Source: Marisa cornuarietis
Taxonomy: Eukaryota > Mollusca > Gastropoda > Architaenioglossa > Ampullariidae
NCBI GenBank assembly: GCA_004794655.1
Contig: SMMW01000584.1
Coordinates: forward strand, 608,501-672,500
Length of the DNA: 64,000 nt
Reading direction: 5' to 3'
In this document: piece by piece, positions 32,721-45,628 of the stretch
Layout of the letters: every line of letters starts with the position of its first letter
Position numbering within the stretch: the first letter of the stretch is position 1
The notes under the pieces: model-generated
Seen by the model: only the letters and a program-made list of their open reading frames with translations
What the model was told of the DNA's origin: nothing
The model's database searches: none
Position numbers and translations under genes: made by a program

Positions 32721-33250
32721 TCTGTCGCGAGCGGGAACTTGTACAGGTTATAGCAGTATTCGGTCCATCGTTTAAGTACAGCCTTGTCTTCCGTAAGGAT
32801 TTATTAGTGCTAGTCTTCTACTGACCATCGTTTGTGAATGTCTTTTATAAATTAAATCCCTTATTTTTTCCATCCAGGTCCTCTATCTCACGTTTCTCTG
32901 GCTTTCTTTATCTTTTGGTATCGCAGTTGACCTTCCGAAAGTCGGGACTGCCGCGGTCGTTCTCTTACTCTTTATGGCCCGCCTACGGTCACAAAAGTCG
33001 AGAACCTCCTTCGTTACCCAGAGCTGCTTCTTTGTTTTTGAACCCCCTAGGGCCTCTTCTGCCGTGGACACGAGCATCTCTTTCGTGATATCAGAGAGAG
33101 TATCCTCGTCACAATCGATCACGTTTCGGGCGCCAAATTAACCTCCATTTTGGGCCTGAAAGACTTTCGCGGTGTCTGGGTCGTCCAGGTCAAACCAAAT
33201 TCGAGGATTGGGAGTGCGGCGCTTCACCATCAGCTTCAACTTCAGACTTT
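32720..33250 (-). pseudogene. RTE linker and pre-RT region, copy 2
   Basis: Minus-strand frames read MVKRRTPNPRIWFDLDDPD and KVFQAQNGG, then IDCDEDTLSDITKEML and KTKKQLWVTKEVLDFCDRRR (33122-32883). Further along is ILTEDKAVLKRWTEYCYNLY near 32790-32740. These match the family connector before the RT palm almost residue for residue and are the best-preserved part of the element. Confidence 0.85.
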
Positions 33251-33269
33251 TTAAAAAAGAGGTTTTGAT

Positions 33270-34000
33270 CGTTATTTATGTCCGCACCGGGGTATGCCCT
33301 CGTCTGGACCTTGTTGATGTTCTAGTTAAAGTGTTTCGGCAGTAAGATGAAGTCGTATATGAATCGAACCACCTGGAGAACGCCAGGTAGCCATCCTTGA
33401 CTATTTTTGAGGGTGGCTAGTGCTGACAAGTGTTATCCTGGGGCTTTGAATGAACTCAAGCAACCACAGCCCCATGCTCCTGTATTTCGGTTCACCAAGC
33501 CCGAAACTTACTTCACTACTGCCGGTACCCTTCTGGACCGACCTTTGCATTCCAGTCCCTGATCATATCGAGGATGTTCTTTTGAGGACAGATGTTACAG
33601 GTCTTCATAGAACCCCTCAAATTGTGATCGTCATGCGTGGAGACAGGGTCATATGAATAATGGTGATATTGTGGGGCCTAGAATCGATGTGAATGAAAAT
33701 GGGAGAGCAGCTGATGACTAATGACGGCTCCTAACAATTCTTTACGTACGAGAAATCCCACGCCATTTTCGTCCTTAGTTTCTTTTTCGCTGTACCAAAG
33801 CTTGCGATCTTCGTCCTTCACTGTTTCTCTAAAGTCTGTCTGTCTGATTTTACCCATCCTCATGATGTTCAACCTGTGTGTTTCAGCTTGCGGGTAAGCC
33901 TATATCCCTTTCCGCATTGATGTAACGTGAGGACATTCCACGTAACAGTCGCTCTGTCCTTTCGCAGCACGAGTGCGGTCGAGCTGCCGATCGTGTGGGC
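33270..34000 (-). pseudogene. RTE endonuclease domain remnant, copy 2
   Basis: On the minus strand I see TWNVLTLHQCGK (N-terminal motif), DRKLWYSEKETKDENGVGFL and VRKELLGAVISHQL at 33678-33872. Next come QKNILDMIRDWNAKV at about 33550-33590 (catalytic-type WNAK motif), LLEF and a shifted WRSPGG at about 33380. The end is TRAYPGADINNDQNLFF at about 33250-33310, where the family has GSDHxL. The final His of that motif is Gln here. Several stops separate the blocks. Confidence 0.82.
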
Positions 34001-34599
34001 TCACGAAAAATAACAATGCGAAACTCTTTTGACACTCCGTAGTTGGAATAAATTGCGGATAATATCAAGAAGGAATTTTGTAGATGCTCCCTAACTGGAA
34101 TTAGTACACTTTAGACCCTTTGAGAAGGATCTATCAAAGGGCAAGTCTGATGCCAGCAATTATTTCCAGCTCCAATAGCGCATATTAAAGTTGTTACGAA
34201 TAAGAAGCTCGAAGATGGGTCTCAGACATGAGCGTGTGGTCCATCCGGCGACGGTCACTGTGCGGGCGGATTCGCAGGTGGTGCTTCTCAGAGCTAGTAG
34301 TTGGATCTTAAATCGTAAGCAATGATTTGAGTTACGTTAAGCCCTCGCTGAGGGATGATCTACAAATGTAAGACTACCTTCTGAGCATGTTAACTGCAAG
34401 CAGCAGGACCTCGTAAGACATTTGACTACAGAGATCCACGATCAAACCGGAACGGTTCAAGCGTGTCAGACTACGGGCATCTGTATCCCAAGCTGTAACT
34501 ACTTAGAAGACGGAGCGACAAAATGTAAACACTACCCTTCAATGTGGAGGGATTGGTAAACGCTAGGTGAACCGTTTCCCTCAACACTCACCAATGGAA

Positions 34600-34960
34600 A
34601 ATGGCCCAATAGGCATGGCTAGGGGATAAAACCCGATAGAAAACGGAATGTCAACGCGGCATCTGGGTGAAACTTTCCACGATGAACACAGCTTCTTGGG
34701 GCGTCAGCTTTCCTCGATGAAAGTACCGGTCAGGTGTTCGCAGCTAGTCGTACATGGTTTCGCTGCCTTGCGGGCAGTCTTGGGAAATATAAAGGCTAAG
34801 GGAGAAAACCCCGACAGAATATCCAGATGTCAACACGGCATCATGGCAAAAGCTTTCCACGACAAAAGTACTAGCCAATGCTTTTCAGAGCTTTCACAAC
34901 TAGAGCACCGACTAGGGACCAGTGCCCACTTGTTCTCGACCAAGGCGACCTGTCTAGTGT
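34600..34960. repeat. Diverged ~180-bp tandem repeat upstream of RTE copy 2
   Basis: ATGTCAACGCGGCATC at 34648 recurs as ATGTCAACACGGCATC at 34827, and CTTTCCACGA recurs 180 bp apart. Flanking text (GGCTAGGGGATAAAACCCGA against GGCTAAGGGAGAAAACCCCG) aligns too. A shorter internal copy (TTTCCTCGATGAAAGTAC) lies at about 34709. Position suggests the 5' untranslated region of the minus-strand LINE, where tandem repeats are common in non-LTR elements. That link is inference. Confidence 0.65.
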
Positions 34961-37900
34961 ACAGGTATCGCCTGTGGTGTAGCTTGGAGAAGGTTCGTCA
35001 AGCGAATAAGCCCAGAGTCAGGCTGATGATGATCAGCAGTATCACTCATACCATCCTGGATCGGTTCTAACCCAATAACGACCGCACACCTCTCTGACAC
35101 ACTCCATTGAAAGGACAGACAAAAGTATGCTTCTGGAGCCAGCACGACCGCCAGATTCATCGCTATACATCCCCCAGATGGGAGGATATCAAAACTACTG
35201 TCCAAGGAAACTAAAAGCATTGTCACTTTCCAGTTCGTAAAGCGTGACTCAGCGTTGAGGCATACTTTGTCAACGTGTTGTAATTTGGCGCGCCGGTTAA
35301 ATTCAATTCAAAGGAAGAAGTCAACGTTCAAAGGAAGAGGGTAAGAGATATTGGCGGGGTCCTGTCTAGACACAGACAGGATGCGAGATGAAGCCGCCGG
35401 GTTCTAATGATTTTGGGGCCGGATGAGTGCGTGAACGTTCAGAGAAGATTAGCTAGGTTACTCCGAAGTTCATATCATGTCTCTCCTGGATCTAATTCAC
35501 CCTGTGACATTTTAAAACAACTGTTTGCAAGGATAGAAGACACGAAAGCTTTTGCGACCCCGAAAAAAAACATTCTTAATTAAAGGTCTACTATTTATCA
35601 TTATTGATACTGTTTCCTCAGTTATTTAGTTATATAGTTATGAAAATAAAGGTAAGTTTTTGCTTACCTAAGATGATTGTTTCCTCGGTATAATAAAGCA
35701 CCTTTTACGACTTCATACAGATAAAAACTATCATGGTATCCAAACGTTGATTTTTTTCATACCTCGTTTCAGGTGCTGTGCAATTATCTGGAACGACTAT
35801 CAGAAATTAAGTGCATCACCATGCACAATAACCATAAGAAATAACACATCTTCCATGTGGAATGACTAAAAGAAATGTTGCATTTCCATGTTGAATACCC
35901 ATTAGGCGATATGAACATCTTCAGCGGTAAAATTAAAAGGTAAATTAAATATCTAGATGTTTACGGTTATATCTTTTTCAATGTGATATTCAGAACTGAC
36001 GTGCTTGAGAATCCAAAGTTAAAGGATTCATTAACAAAGTATGAATAAATATTATGAAAAAACTCATTAAGTAAGAGATTGAGAAATAAAAATAAAAGCA
36101 GCCCAGGAGTTTGACCTTTATTGACCCCCTTGAAAGTTTATAGCAAAGAAATTTTCAGCCACAGAGAATCTAATCTAACATGGGAACAACGCTTGATGAA
36201 TCATTGTGAGTCGTAAGCTTTTAAACCTTTTAAAATCCCTATATAAAACCTTTTAAGAGAAATTGCAAGTGGATAACCTCCCTTTAGATAAGATCCTATG
36301 CGGCGAACGGTAGCTAACTAGGGCAAAGCCCTCTTCTTACATCAGATGCAGTCCACGGAGCAGCATTTTACTTGAAAGAAACTGAAAAACAAAAGTTCCT
36401 TTTGACTCCCTCAAAACCCAAGAGAGAAATAGCTAAGCAGAGAGGAAAGAAAACCTTGCTACAAACAATGTTTGCCATTTTCCCTCTGGAGTAGCAAGCA
36501 TTAACCCAATCTTTGCTACGTTTCTCTATTATTATCACTACAATGTCGGCCCTGAATGTTTGGCAATAAAGGGACGGGCAAAATGCTGGAGAGCAGGGTT
36601 GTTGCAGCGACTAGCAGCTACATCGAAGCTTTAATGTTTTGCTTTAGTCTCAGGTCTTCGTTAAGGTTAAGTCAGCGAATCCAGGGAAACTGTCCTTCAT
36701 ACTTAAAGACAGTTTTCTCAAGGTTCTCGAAGTGATTGCGGATTTACCGATAAAAAACAAATCTGGACATCTCTTACGTTTGTTTATGCTTATGCAAACA
36801 CAAAAGCATGAATACGCACAGACACACATACAGTCACACTACTGGTATAGTCAATCTCACTCTGTTTTTATAATGCTATTCTAATTTACTTGAATATATT
36901 TCTGCATGGCTACATCCAAAATCTAACTAAATGCAGGAAAAAAGTAAAGCTGTAAGGAGATTGCAATATTTTCATCAACAAGAAAAACATTTGAATAAAC
37001 TGATTTTTTGGAATGTTGCTGGATTTTCGAGATGCTATTCCCTGAAGTCGAAACAAATTTTCGAATGAAAAATGGTTTCAAATGGTTTTCTTCAAACAGC
37101 AATTGAGAGAAAAGAAGAAGAGGGAAAAGTATAGAGATTATACAAATCACATTACCCTGCAAGGCCACGACATCCAGAAGAAAAAAAAAGAAAAATAGAG
37201 AGAAAGAGAGAGGGGGAGATGATAGAAAAAGAAATCTGTAACATCGCAAAAGAGGCGATAGGCGAGAACTGCTGCTAGAATTTTTTTTTAGCCTTGCACT
37301 GAACAAACAATCGATCTCAAGAAATTAGCGAAGTTTTCAGCTCTCTTACACCGGGTAAATTGCAGACGAGGGAAAGAGGCGTGTTAAAACACTCGCAGCA
37401 TATCACGCGCAAACTAACTGGTTCAGGCGCATGTCCGGCAAAGTGCACTGCGTCAGTGCAAGTGGAAAATTGTCGCCATATACAAGAATTTCTGCTTTGC
37501 TGACTGGTTTCGCCTCAGTCATTTTCATCGGAAACTTTGTTCTTTCCTTTATTTCGTGCTTGCTTTCTTGCCGCCACCCATTCTTTCTTTCATTCATTCT
37601 TTTTTTTCTTATTTTCCTCTTTTCTTCCATCTTTCTGTTTCTCATTCTACTATGGTTCTTAGTTAACTCCCCTTTCTTTAAAAAAATAATCCATTTCAGA
37701 AATAAACGTTCAAATGAAGCTCTGTCTTTTAAAAATTCTTTCCGGAAATAAAACGTAAAATTGAAGGAAATTTTCTATTTCGTGAAAGGAAACGTGTCTG
37801 GAATGAAAGTCTGTTAAAGCATTAAAACAGAAGGTCAGGACTTCTAGCCTCACATATTGGAATAGGTCACGCAGCCCGTTAAATAGTTTAGTTTTAGCTG

Positions 37901-38040
37901 CAAAACATTTTAGTTCGAAATAACACGATACTTCGGGTCCTAATTATCGTGATTCTACCGTCTGTAGATATTGACATTCACGTTAAAATCTACATTGCTA
38001 ACAAACGTAAATACACCATCACTCAAGACAATGTTTTGTG
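34961..38040. other. Anonymous AT-rich sequence, no supported gene
   Basis: The first few hundred bases could still be LINE 5' sequence. After 35440 I recognise nothing. Open frames near 36923-37306 (-) and 37431-37751 (+) are low-complexity Phe/Ser/Leu and Lys/Arg translations of pyrimidine-rich text. Confidence 0.5.
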
Positions 38041-38043
38041 AAG

Positions 38044-38061
38044 ATATATATATATATATAT
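38044..38061. repeat. (AT)n run
   Basis: About nine AT units. Confidence 0.9.
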
Positions 38062-41000
38062 GTTGCTGACCTTTCTACTTCGCCTTTCGAGCTTCTTTTC
38101 TGCATAGCTCTCCATTCTATCAAAATCTAATATAATACAGTAAATCATTATTTTGTATTTAATTCATGGTGTCACTGGCCGTTTAACATTTAATCTGTAT
38201 GAAGGCAATAATGCTGAAAGAACTCGTTGAGTGACACGTTTTCTCCTTATCCTCAGGGGGTGTTCTTCAAGACTACCACTGATCACATGAGCTCTGTTTG
38301 AACTGGTCAATCAGTGAAAGAAAGACTAAGGATTTCTGGAACTTTTATGTACAAAAATGTTGGGGAAACGCGTTGCTTGCTCTCTTTTTGCCTTTTGACT
38401 TCGGGGAAGACAGCAGCAAAGATGTAGCGACAACAGTTGAGGAGGGCCAAGAGGTGAGCTGGAGGGAGGATGTTAGCTTCCGATCCTAAGATTATTTAGA
38501 TTGTAGAAGAAGGTACTCGGGTTAAGGTTCGCGTTTGGACGCTGTTTGTGTTTTATTGTTGTAGTGAAATTAATAACGTATCGTTGGAAGAACAGTTTGT
38601 GAGTTATTGTCTTGTGATATTTATCACTGCTTTCTTCTCTCCCTCCCTTTCCATCCTATGACCCTTACCCTTATCTACCCGCTCTCTGTCCTGTGTAGCA
38701 AAGGCACGTGGCTCCCAGCGTATCGGGTAAGGGGGACAACCGCTTATGTCTGGTAACGAGGTTCTCAGCTACACTTTTCTTATTCTCTCTTTCTTTCTTT
38801 CTTTCTTTCTTATTCCGTCATGTAGGTGCGTTTTCCTGGTACGACAGGTCAAGCGAAGCGGGATATTTTGTGGGGAGGATGTAAGGGACATATTCTCTCT
38901 CTCTCTCTTCTGTTCACATCGGTGTGCTTTTTTGCAGTGTATTCACGTATTACACGCTTTTTTTCCTCCCTGTTATTTTATTATTCATCAGAGTGAGCCT
39001 CCATACCATCCCTGGCACATGCTGAGGTTCTGCGCTATACAACCATTACTGTTACTGATATTCCGCTTTAAAGCCGGTCACATCTGGTATATATCTTTGT
39101 TTTGCTTTTGTTTTGGGTCACTGGGGGCTTCTTACCCTTTCTGATTCAACCTTGTGAATCATTTTCTTTCGTTCTCTGGAGGCTGCCCCTTTTAAAACTC
39201 GTCTTTCAAGTGCAGATCACCAGTCCTATCCACTACCCTTGGCATGAGGTCGTCGTAAGAAAACATCAAAATTGACGTGTCTGTTCTCAGCCCTACCCTT
39301 GACCTACCCGACGCATTATAACCTAGCCCCACGATGCTGGGGACAGACTGGGGTCGTTGTAAAGGTTTGAAACTTGTGGTAGATGCTAAGTGTGTGGTGT
39401 GGTTGAGTAAATTGTACACCTTGACCATGTGTGGCGGAGGGTGGGTACAGGTTAGTGCTGTGAGCTTCAGTTACAACCAGCATCCATCCGATGGCATTCA
39501 TCTTGGTGAAGGACTCGCTGGCTCTCGCAAACTTTAATCCCAGCTGGTTTCACGTGGGATTTAAAAAGGTGATGCCCACTTGCAGATCAATAAAATTGTG
39601 GACCAGGCTATCGTATCGCGCCCTGAGGTGGAGCGCAGAAGCATCACTCTTTTCCTTCCAGACGCTGTTGAAGTATTCCTGGAACAGGTAATCACCCCTT
39701 GGAACATTCATGTCCTTCATCTCTTGCATTCCCCGTATCTCTCCCCCCTACTGCCACCACCACCACCACCCTCTGTGATGGAAAGAGGTACCGGCCGAGA
39801 GGACATGATGCCAAGAAAATGTCCCTGCAAGCAAAAAGGAAGAGTACTTGTATCGAAACAACTTGCAGAAGTGCTACTTCTGGCTTGACGAAGCTATTGT
39901 GCCTTAAGAAAGAGGACAGATGAAGCTGATGCTGGAAAAAAGGCTGTAAAAATACTTTCATGAAGATGCGGCCTGCCATTTAATTGTGTGACTATAACCT
40001 TACAACTTGCTAGAAAATGTCATTTGTCGTGCACCCTACACTTGTCAGGAAAGTTTTCTCGTCCACACAAATCTTGTTATAAAATGTCGTTTGTCGTACA
40101 CCCAAGACTTAATACAAAACTGCGATTTAACACCAAAGACTTCCACAAATGCACACCCACACCTAAACAGATTCGGATAGATGGCGTTTCTCAGACGCGG
40201 TGTAACGTGGATTTCAACCTTCGCCACAGGTGATTCAGTTCAACCTGACGCTCGCCATTCCCTTTCGTCTTGGGTGACACAAACGTACCAGAGATTTTCT
40301 CGCTCAGAAGGTTGTTAATCAGATCTCCCAGACCACACCCTGCGGGAATGCAGCTTCAGAGAAAGTGAAGAGGGCTCTTTGAGACTTTAATCTCACGCTG
40401 GCAAAGCGTCTGCTTAATGCTTTCTATGATGATTACTGCTGCATGAAGTCTTCTTTTCTTGGAACGCCCTCAGGTGGAGATGTACTTCTGGGATGCTTTT
40501 CTTTCATCATGTCGGTCCAAATTACCTCGTAACGCTCCACGCCATGTTCAATTCTGTAGCTTTTACAAAGAAAGTAATTTATAGTACTATGTAGGTGTTG
40601 CTAAGCATTTTCTAAACCTACATTTATGTACTGACGCATAAGAAAAATGTGACAACACCACACTTCATTATAGGAAAAGTTTGACTGGAATTTTCTTTTG
40701 TCTCTTTTTTCTCAAACCACAGACAAATCAACCCTAATATACCCACTAAAAAATAAGATAGATATATATCGGGACACTTTAGAAGACACATGTTCGTAGG
40801 GATGGCCGTTCGGGGTACTCCCGATTCCTCCTCATCTTTCTTCTCCCATAGTGCGAAATCTTCTCTAGGTGTAATCACTTTTTCGCCAAACCATCCAACC
40901 AATACAAATACCGTGAATCTCTGCACTTCCAATTTGTAATTATTTTTTTCAATGTACAAAATTTAATTATCTTTCTCATGTATAGTTATTCATCCTTTGC

Positions 41001-41140
41001 AATCATCATTCTTTTAAATAATTACATGTACCTTTCACGTGTATAATTATAAATAGTTTTCCCAGTTTGCTTGGCTGTGAAAGTTATATTTCAATTGCAT
41101 CAATATGTTTCAATAGACAATAATTTCCTATTATATTATT
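38062..41140. other. Anonymous sequence with one both-strand-open interval
   Basis: Contains a (TTTC)n run at about 38789-38811. At 39030-39060 GCGCTATACAACCATTACTG resembles the end of a CR1/L2-type LINE, but no body is recognised. At 39190-39690 frames are open on both strands; see the findings. A 67-bp duplication lies at 39998-40110. No gene can be supported. Confidence 0.45.
39998..40110 (+). repeat. 67-bp tandem duplication
   Basis: CTTGCTAGAAAATGTCATTT and GTCGTGCACCC near 40007-40035 recur as CTTGTTATAAAATGTCGTTT and GTCGTACACCC 67 bp further on. Confidence 0.75.
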
Positions 41141-41142
41141 GC

Positions 41143-41216
<74 letters not shown>
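41143..41216. repeat. (ATC)n microsatellite
   Basis: About 24 perfect units. The poly-Ser and poly-Asp frames here are artefacts. Confidence 0.98.
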
Positions 41217-41577
41217 ATGTATGCCTTTAGATCATCACTAAAGGCCAGAAACCTCGGACTGTTAGGAGACAACGATCATGATGTTATGAGCATAAGTTGC
41301 TGTGGAAACAGTAATCTTGACACTCAAAAAGACGGCGGTCAGGTTTTCTGATATCGTAACTCATTTCAATGGCTACCTCGGAGCGATAGTCTGCCAGCAA
41401 TCACAAAAGTGACAATTATTAGAAATGATATGACCTCTTTTAATATACTTCATTTTGATTGTGATGGTTTTGTTCTCCAGACAATGTGCACTGCTCGACT
41501 TCAGAAAAAAAATTGTTACTTCATTGAACAAAAAATAAAACAGACTGTGAATTTAATTATAGATAACCCGAACACGC

Positions 41578-41602
41578 ACGGGCACACACACACACACACA
41601 CA
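41578..41602. repeat. (CA)n microsatellite
   Basis: About 11 CA units. Confidence 0.9.
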
Positions 41603-41711
41603 ACTCGTAGACATACACGTGTTTCTTTCATTCAGTCTTTTTTGCGGGCTTATAAGGCATGGTAAAATCTTTTTTCTTCAAGCCTTCTTAGAAACTAATC
41701 TGTTCTTGCAG

Positions 41712-41852
41712 GCGCTACAGTAATTCCACACGCCTCGGGGGTACGTGTCTGAAGTGCCGCCTCTGTGCCAGGCCTTGCCAGCACTGCTGAAATAATACGA
41801 GTCTGCCGTGAGACTGAAGGGGGCCAGACTGGAGAAGACCACATGTGCACAG
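41712..41852 (+). other. Possible non-coding or terminal exon
   Basis: A GC-rich 141-bp block sits in AT-rich surroundings. It is preceded by a T-rich tract ending TCTTGCAG and followed by ACAG|GTGAGC, a near-perfect exon frame on the plus strand. All three frames contain stops. The longest starts RYSNSTRLGGTCLKCRLCAR and ends after PCQHC. A 5' untranslated exon, a terminal exon or chance are all possible. There is no domain evidence. Confidence 0.3.
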
Positions 41853-41859
41853 GTGAGCT

Positions 41860-43530
41860 ACCGCGGCCCCTGGTAACCACACGATAAAAAATTACAAAAT
41901 TCTTAAATCCACCTAGTTTTCTGTTCGAACCTCTCTACTTACCTCTCCTTCTATCTACTTACTTCTCTTACCCATATGCACGTACGTAGAGAAATATTTG
42001 AATACAAAAAAGCGATACCAGCAGAGAGAAGTATTATCAGTTTCAGTCAGTTATACAAACTGTAAGTTTTTTTTTTAATAAGGTCGTACCGTGACCCTGT
42101 GGGGGCTAAGGAGGGAAGTGTCGGAGACCCTACTGATTTAGGGGCCAGCTTTTTATGAGGGGAGGGAGGGACTCCATTTACTTTCTCTCTCGACCTTACC
42201 TTTCCTAACACTCTAAAGAATCAGGCACCCATTCCCATATTGGGACAACCGATAACGGTTCTTGGTGGTGGTGGTTGTAATCCCTAATGCGCAAATTACT
42301 TCTACAAAAATAATAGATTTTTGCCACCATTGGAACTGAAAAGCTCCAGCTATAAGCTTCCTGAACTTTTATCCTTATAGCGTTCATATAAACGAAGAGC
42401 AATATTTGTTTTATTAAATACTCAAAATAAATTTTCTACAAAATAGTTAATTTTCATTTACAACAAAATGTATCACTAATAGTTTAATTCACTTAAAAAG
42501 AAATGTGTTCACATCACAATATTGTATTGTTTGCCTTAGAGTGTTGCCCAGGTTCTGTTGTATTTCCATTTACATGCGCGTTTTAAGAGAGTTTCTATTT
42601 ATGAAACTAGATCCATCGGAAAGTTTTTTGTTTTGTTCTGTTGTGTGTTTTACACTCTAGACATAGAATAATAGTAGAATTTTATAATCATGTCTGCATC
42701 CTTGACAAATTTGCTATATTTCATATCAAAAGTTTTTTTTCTCCTAAAGTTGTTTCGATGCATCTTTTCGACTTCTCTCGTTTTCACTTGCCAGACTCAT
42801 CGCAAATCATAAAAGAAACTAATCCTGTGCGAGAACCCAGGCCTGCCCCTCGGCTAAAACTATGTTATTATCTTGGGGACAGGGGAGGAAACTGGGACGT
42901 CCTTCGATTTGTTCGGAGCTCCTCCATCCTCTCTTTCTTTTTATTTTAATATTTGATTGAGTGGCCGAAATAAATAGTTAGCCATGTGCAGAATCCTCAA
43001 ACAAAATCAAAGACTTCTCGAGATTACTTCCAGTTACAAACTAACTTTTTTCCTTGCTCAGCTTGCATAAAGTTTCAGACAAGTTTGAGACTGTTTGCTG
43101 AGCTGTGTTAAGTCTAAAGAAATGTCCTTATAAAGGCCATTAGGATTGTGTGGTTATCGCCAACTTGTTTTTTAGGAGAGGGAGAGATCTGTAATAACGA
43201 GAGAAGACGTGTCTGCCTGTTTGTACAGGGTGTGATAGTGTGCGCTGCAAGGTGGCGGAATGTCAGCCAGCTGCGTCCTCTGGCAGCAAGGGGTGGACGA
43301 GCATTGCCGCGTACCCCAAAACATACAGTGGCTACGTCTGTGTGAGTGTGGCACGTTAGAAAGGACCGGAACTCAACCAACTTTTTGAAGTCCTTGGCGC
43401 TTATACTTGTTTCAAGTTATCAACTCAACCATTTTCATCGCTTCCCTGAACGAACTTCTTAACCAGGCAAAAGATCATCGAATATTCGAGCGATTCAACA
43501 AAGCGTTCAGGGCATAAGAACTTCGGTCAA
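41860..43530. other. Anonymous sequence, no supported gene
   Basis: No domain or known element is recognised. A GC-richer patch at 43200-43350 has overlapping frames on both strands. Confidence 0.5.
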
Positions 43531-43625
43531 TAGTTAAAGTGTAGACTTGTTTTCTAACACATTGCCAATGCGTGTGCCAACACAATGCGACTTTGGGGAG
43601 TATCGATACTTTTCTTGGTTAAGAA
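43500..43625 (-). repeat. Interspersed repeat family 1, copy b
   Basis: Text at 43540-43610 (TAGACTTGTTTTCTAACACA, then TTGCCAATG, then CAACACAATGCGACTTT) aligns with copy a at 22060-22120. The similarity continues leftward (ACGCTTTGTTGAATC against ACGCTCTACTCATAG on the minus strand). The minus strand reads KSHCVGTRIGNVLENKS. Confidence 0.55.
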
Positions 43626-45625
43626 TGGTCTTTAAATCACATCGACTTTCTTCTTGTTTTCGGAGAAGCCCGGAGGGTTCGCAGAAGTAGACGGGGGGGG
43701 AGGGAGGAGCTACGTACACGAACACCCAGACATAAACACAACTAACACGTGGCTCTCCTTACGACAGTGTAATCCGTTTAGAGACGTCCGGCTAGACTTC
43801 GCCATGTTTACTTTGCAGGCTTGTGCGCTGTCGCCGATCTCTTCAGACCAAACTCATCCTTGGTGTTTCCTTCGAGAGAGCTTGACTTTCACAGGCGCGC
43901 GCCGCAGGCAAACACCTCCCTTTGATCGCATCCTCTCTTCTCTCGTCTTCTTCTCTTTGCTGACCACATGTCCTAGTAGTGACCTCCGCCCTCAGCCTTG
44001 TATTCCTCACAGTCTAATCCTTCACTTGTAGCTTAAATGAGAGTATTAATTAAAAGGTTTTCTCTAACCTCATAGCTTCTGTCGGCAAAGGAAATGGGAA
44101 TAGAATGACTAATTCGAGTTCACGTAAAAATATCGGAGCACACTTCATCTAAACCTTTTGCTAAATGGAAGGATTAGGGCAAGCAGTCGTGAGACTCGTG
44201 TTACAGTTTGCTTGCAGTCATGTGAATACAGTATGCCGACGTCACTAAAGCGATCATTGGACAGTCAGGGGAGAGCTGCCGCTCTTCTCCTCTACCCTAC
44301 CACCTCTCTGAAAAAAATATCACAACACCCCGAAAAAGAAACTTGACCCATGAGATTGCGTGTCTCTGCTTTGTGCAGTTTCACTTTTCCAGGTAGGGTA
44401 GCTGGTAATCAACGGGTTCAGTCAAGGTAAAAGATAAGGTCCGCAAGCTAACCAGTAAAAGACAGCGTATAGGGAGCAGGTATGTTTCAGTGGGGATCAT
44501 TTCTTCTCTCTTTCCAAGTGTTACACTATGAAATCTCAGATTCTGTTTATGTCTGTGACTTCACTTCTGCCTACAAGCAGCGTGTCACAAACAAAATGAT
44601 GATAGCAATCCCAACGAGATAAAACGACGTACATCGGGTCGGTTTTGGAGTTGGTGACGTCTGCAGAAACCATCACATAGTCCTACAGACTGGCTGACTG
44701 ACAGTTTCTTCAACTAAAGAATAACTTTATTGCTTCAAAGGTCAAGAGTTCAGAAAAAGGAGCTAAAACTGAAGAAAAGTTTGTCTGAAGAAAGCATAAA
44801 AAATGGACGAGGGAAAGCTAAATAAAATTGAGTATGTCTAAATCAAATAAATAGAAGATTTTTAAGATAAGGAAATAAAAGAGAACACAGTTCAGTAAGT
44901 GAAGAATGGGGGCTTATCAGAAAGAAAACAGCGCTACATTGCGATCTTGCAAAGGGCAATAATACGTTACTGAGGTCAGAAAAATAATGAATCTCTTTGA
45001 TAGGCAACACAGGGACTGCTTGGGTTTTAAAAAAAAGAAGAAAAAGAGGGAAATAGGAAATAAGCGAGCCAAGTGTTTTGTTAGCCGTTAAAGCTACTTT
45101 TGTGACTTGCTGCTCGAGAGTTCTTTCCGGCTTTTGCATTGTGGTCTCGACAGAAACCTGCGTGCAGCACGTGAACTTTGAGAGCAGCTGCCAAGACACG
45201 GGACACCACTCTTGCGCCCACGTCACCCCCTGGTGTCGCAATCTGTACTTTCGCACGAGATAGCATTTCGCAACTCAAACTCCGCATGCACCGGCCGGCA
45301 GGAGACACGAATGCACAGACAATATGGAATGGCTGGCTTGATAAAGACGATATGAGGAGTATTATGAGGGGATTCGCACATGAGCCGAGTATGTTAGGAT
45401 CTGCACTTAACTCATTTGACAGTATCTGTCTAGAATATAGCGATGTAATCCACCGTAAGGTCATTTTGCTTATATGCTAGGAGAATATATTGTTGAATAA
45501 AACGATTTATAGTTTTCGGGACACTAGTGGTGTCAAACACACGCACACACACACAGCCGCTCGCGGGTTCTTATCACAAACAACTGCCTATAGGCTATTC
45601 AAAATTTCTGGGTCTAAGACAAATA
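43626..45625. other. Anonymous sequence, no supported gene
   Basis: A GC-richer interval at 45080-45350 carries overlapping frames on both strands. These include a Cys-rich plus frame 45078-45263 and a minus frame 45081-45464, with no domain or splice support. Confidence 0.45.
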
Positions 45626-45626
45626 T

Positions 45627-45628
<2 letters not shown>

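Larger units (their letters stand above)
30668..34000 (-). mobile_element. RTE-like non-LTR retrotransposon, decayed copy 2 (minus strand)
   Basis: This is the same family as the plus-strand copy at 4380-6640, but more complete. Read from high to low coordinates it runs as follows: endonuclease start TWNVLTLHQCGK near 33930, endonuclease to about 33270, linker 33250-32720, RT 32700-31680 and C-terminal region 30862-30690. A 5'-truncated CR1/L2-like LINE with its tail (30863-31674) splits it between YRSLVT and IYGCET. The C-terminal region ends near FGHVARHDSLPKTLV and a (GAC)n-like run at 30667-30685. Stops and frameshifts are present throughout. A ~180-bp tandem repeat lies upstream of its 5' end. 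Confidence 0.9.

Noticed and set aside
45078..45263. Cysteine-containing short frame that could pass for a secreted peptide
   Set aside because: The Cys spacing matches no family I know, there is no convincing signal peptide, and the antisense frame is also open, so GC content explains it.
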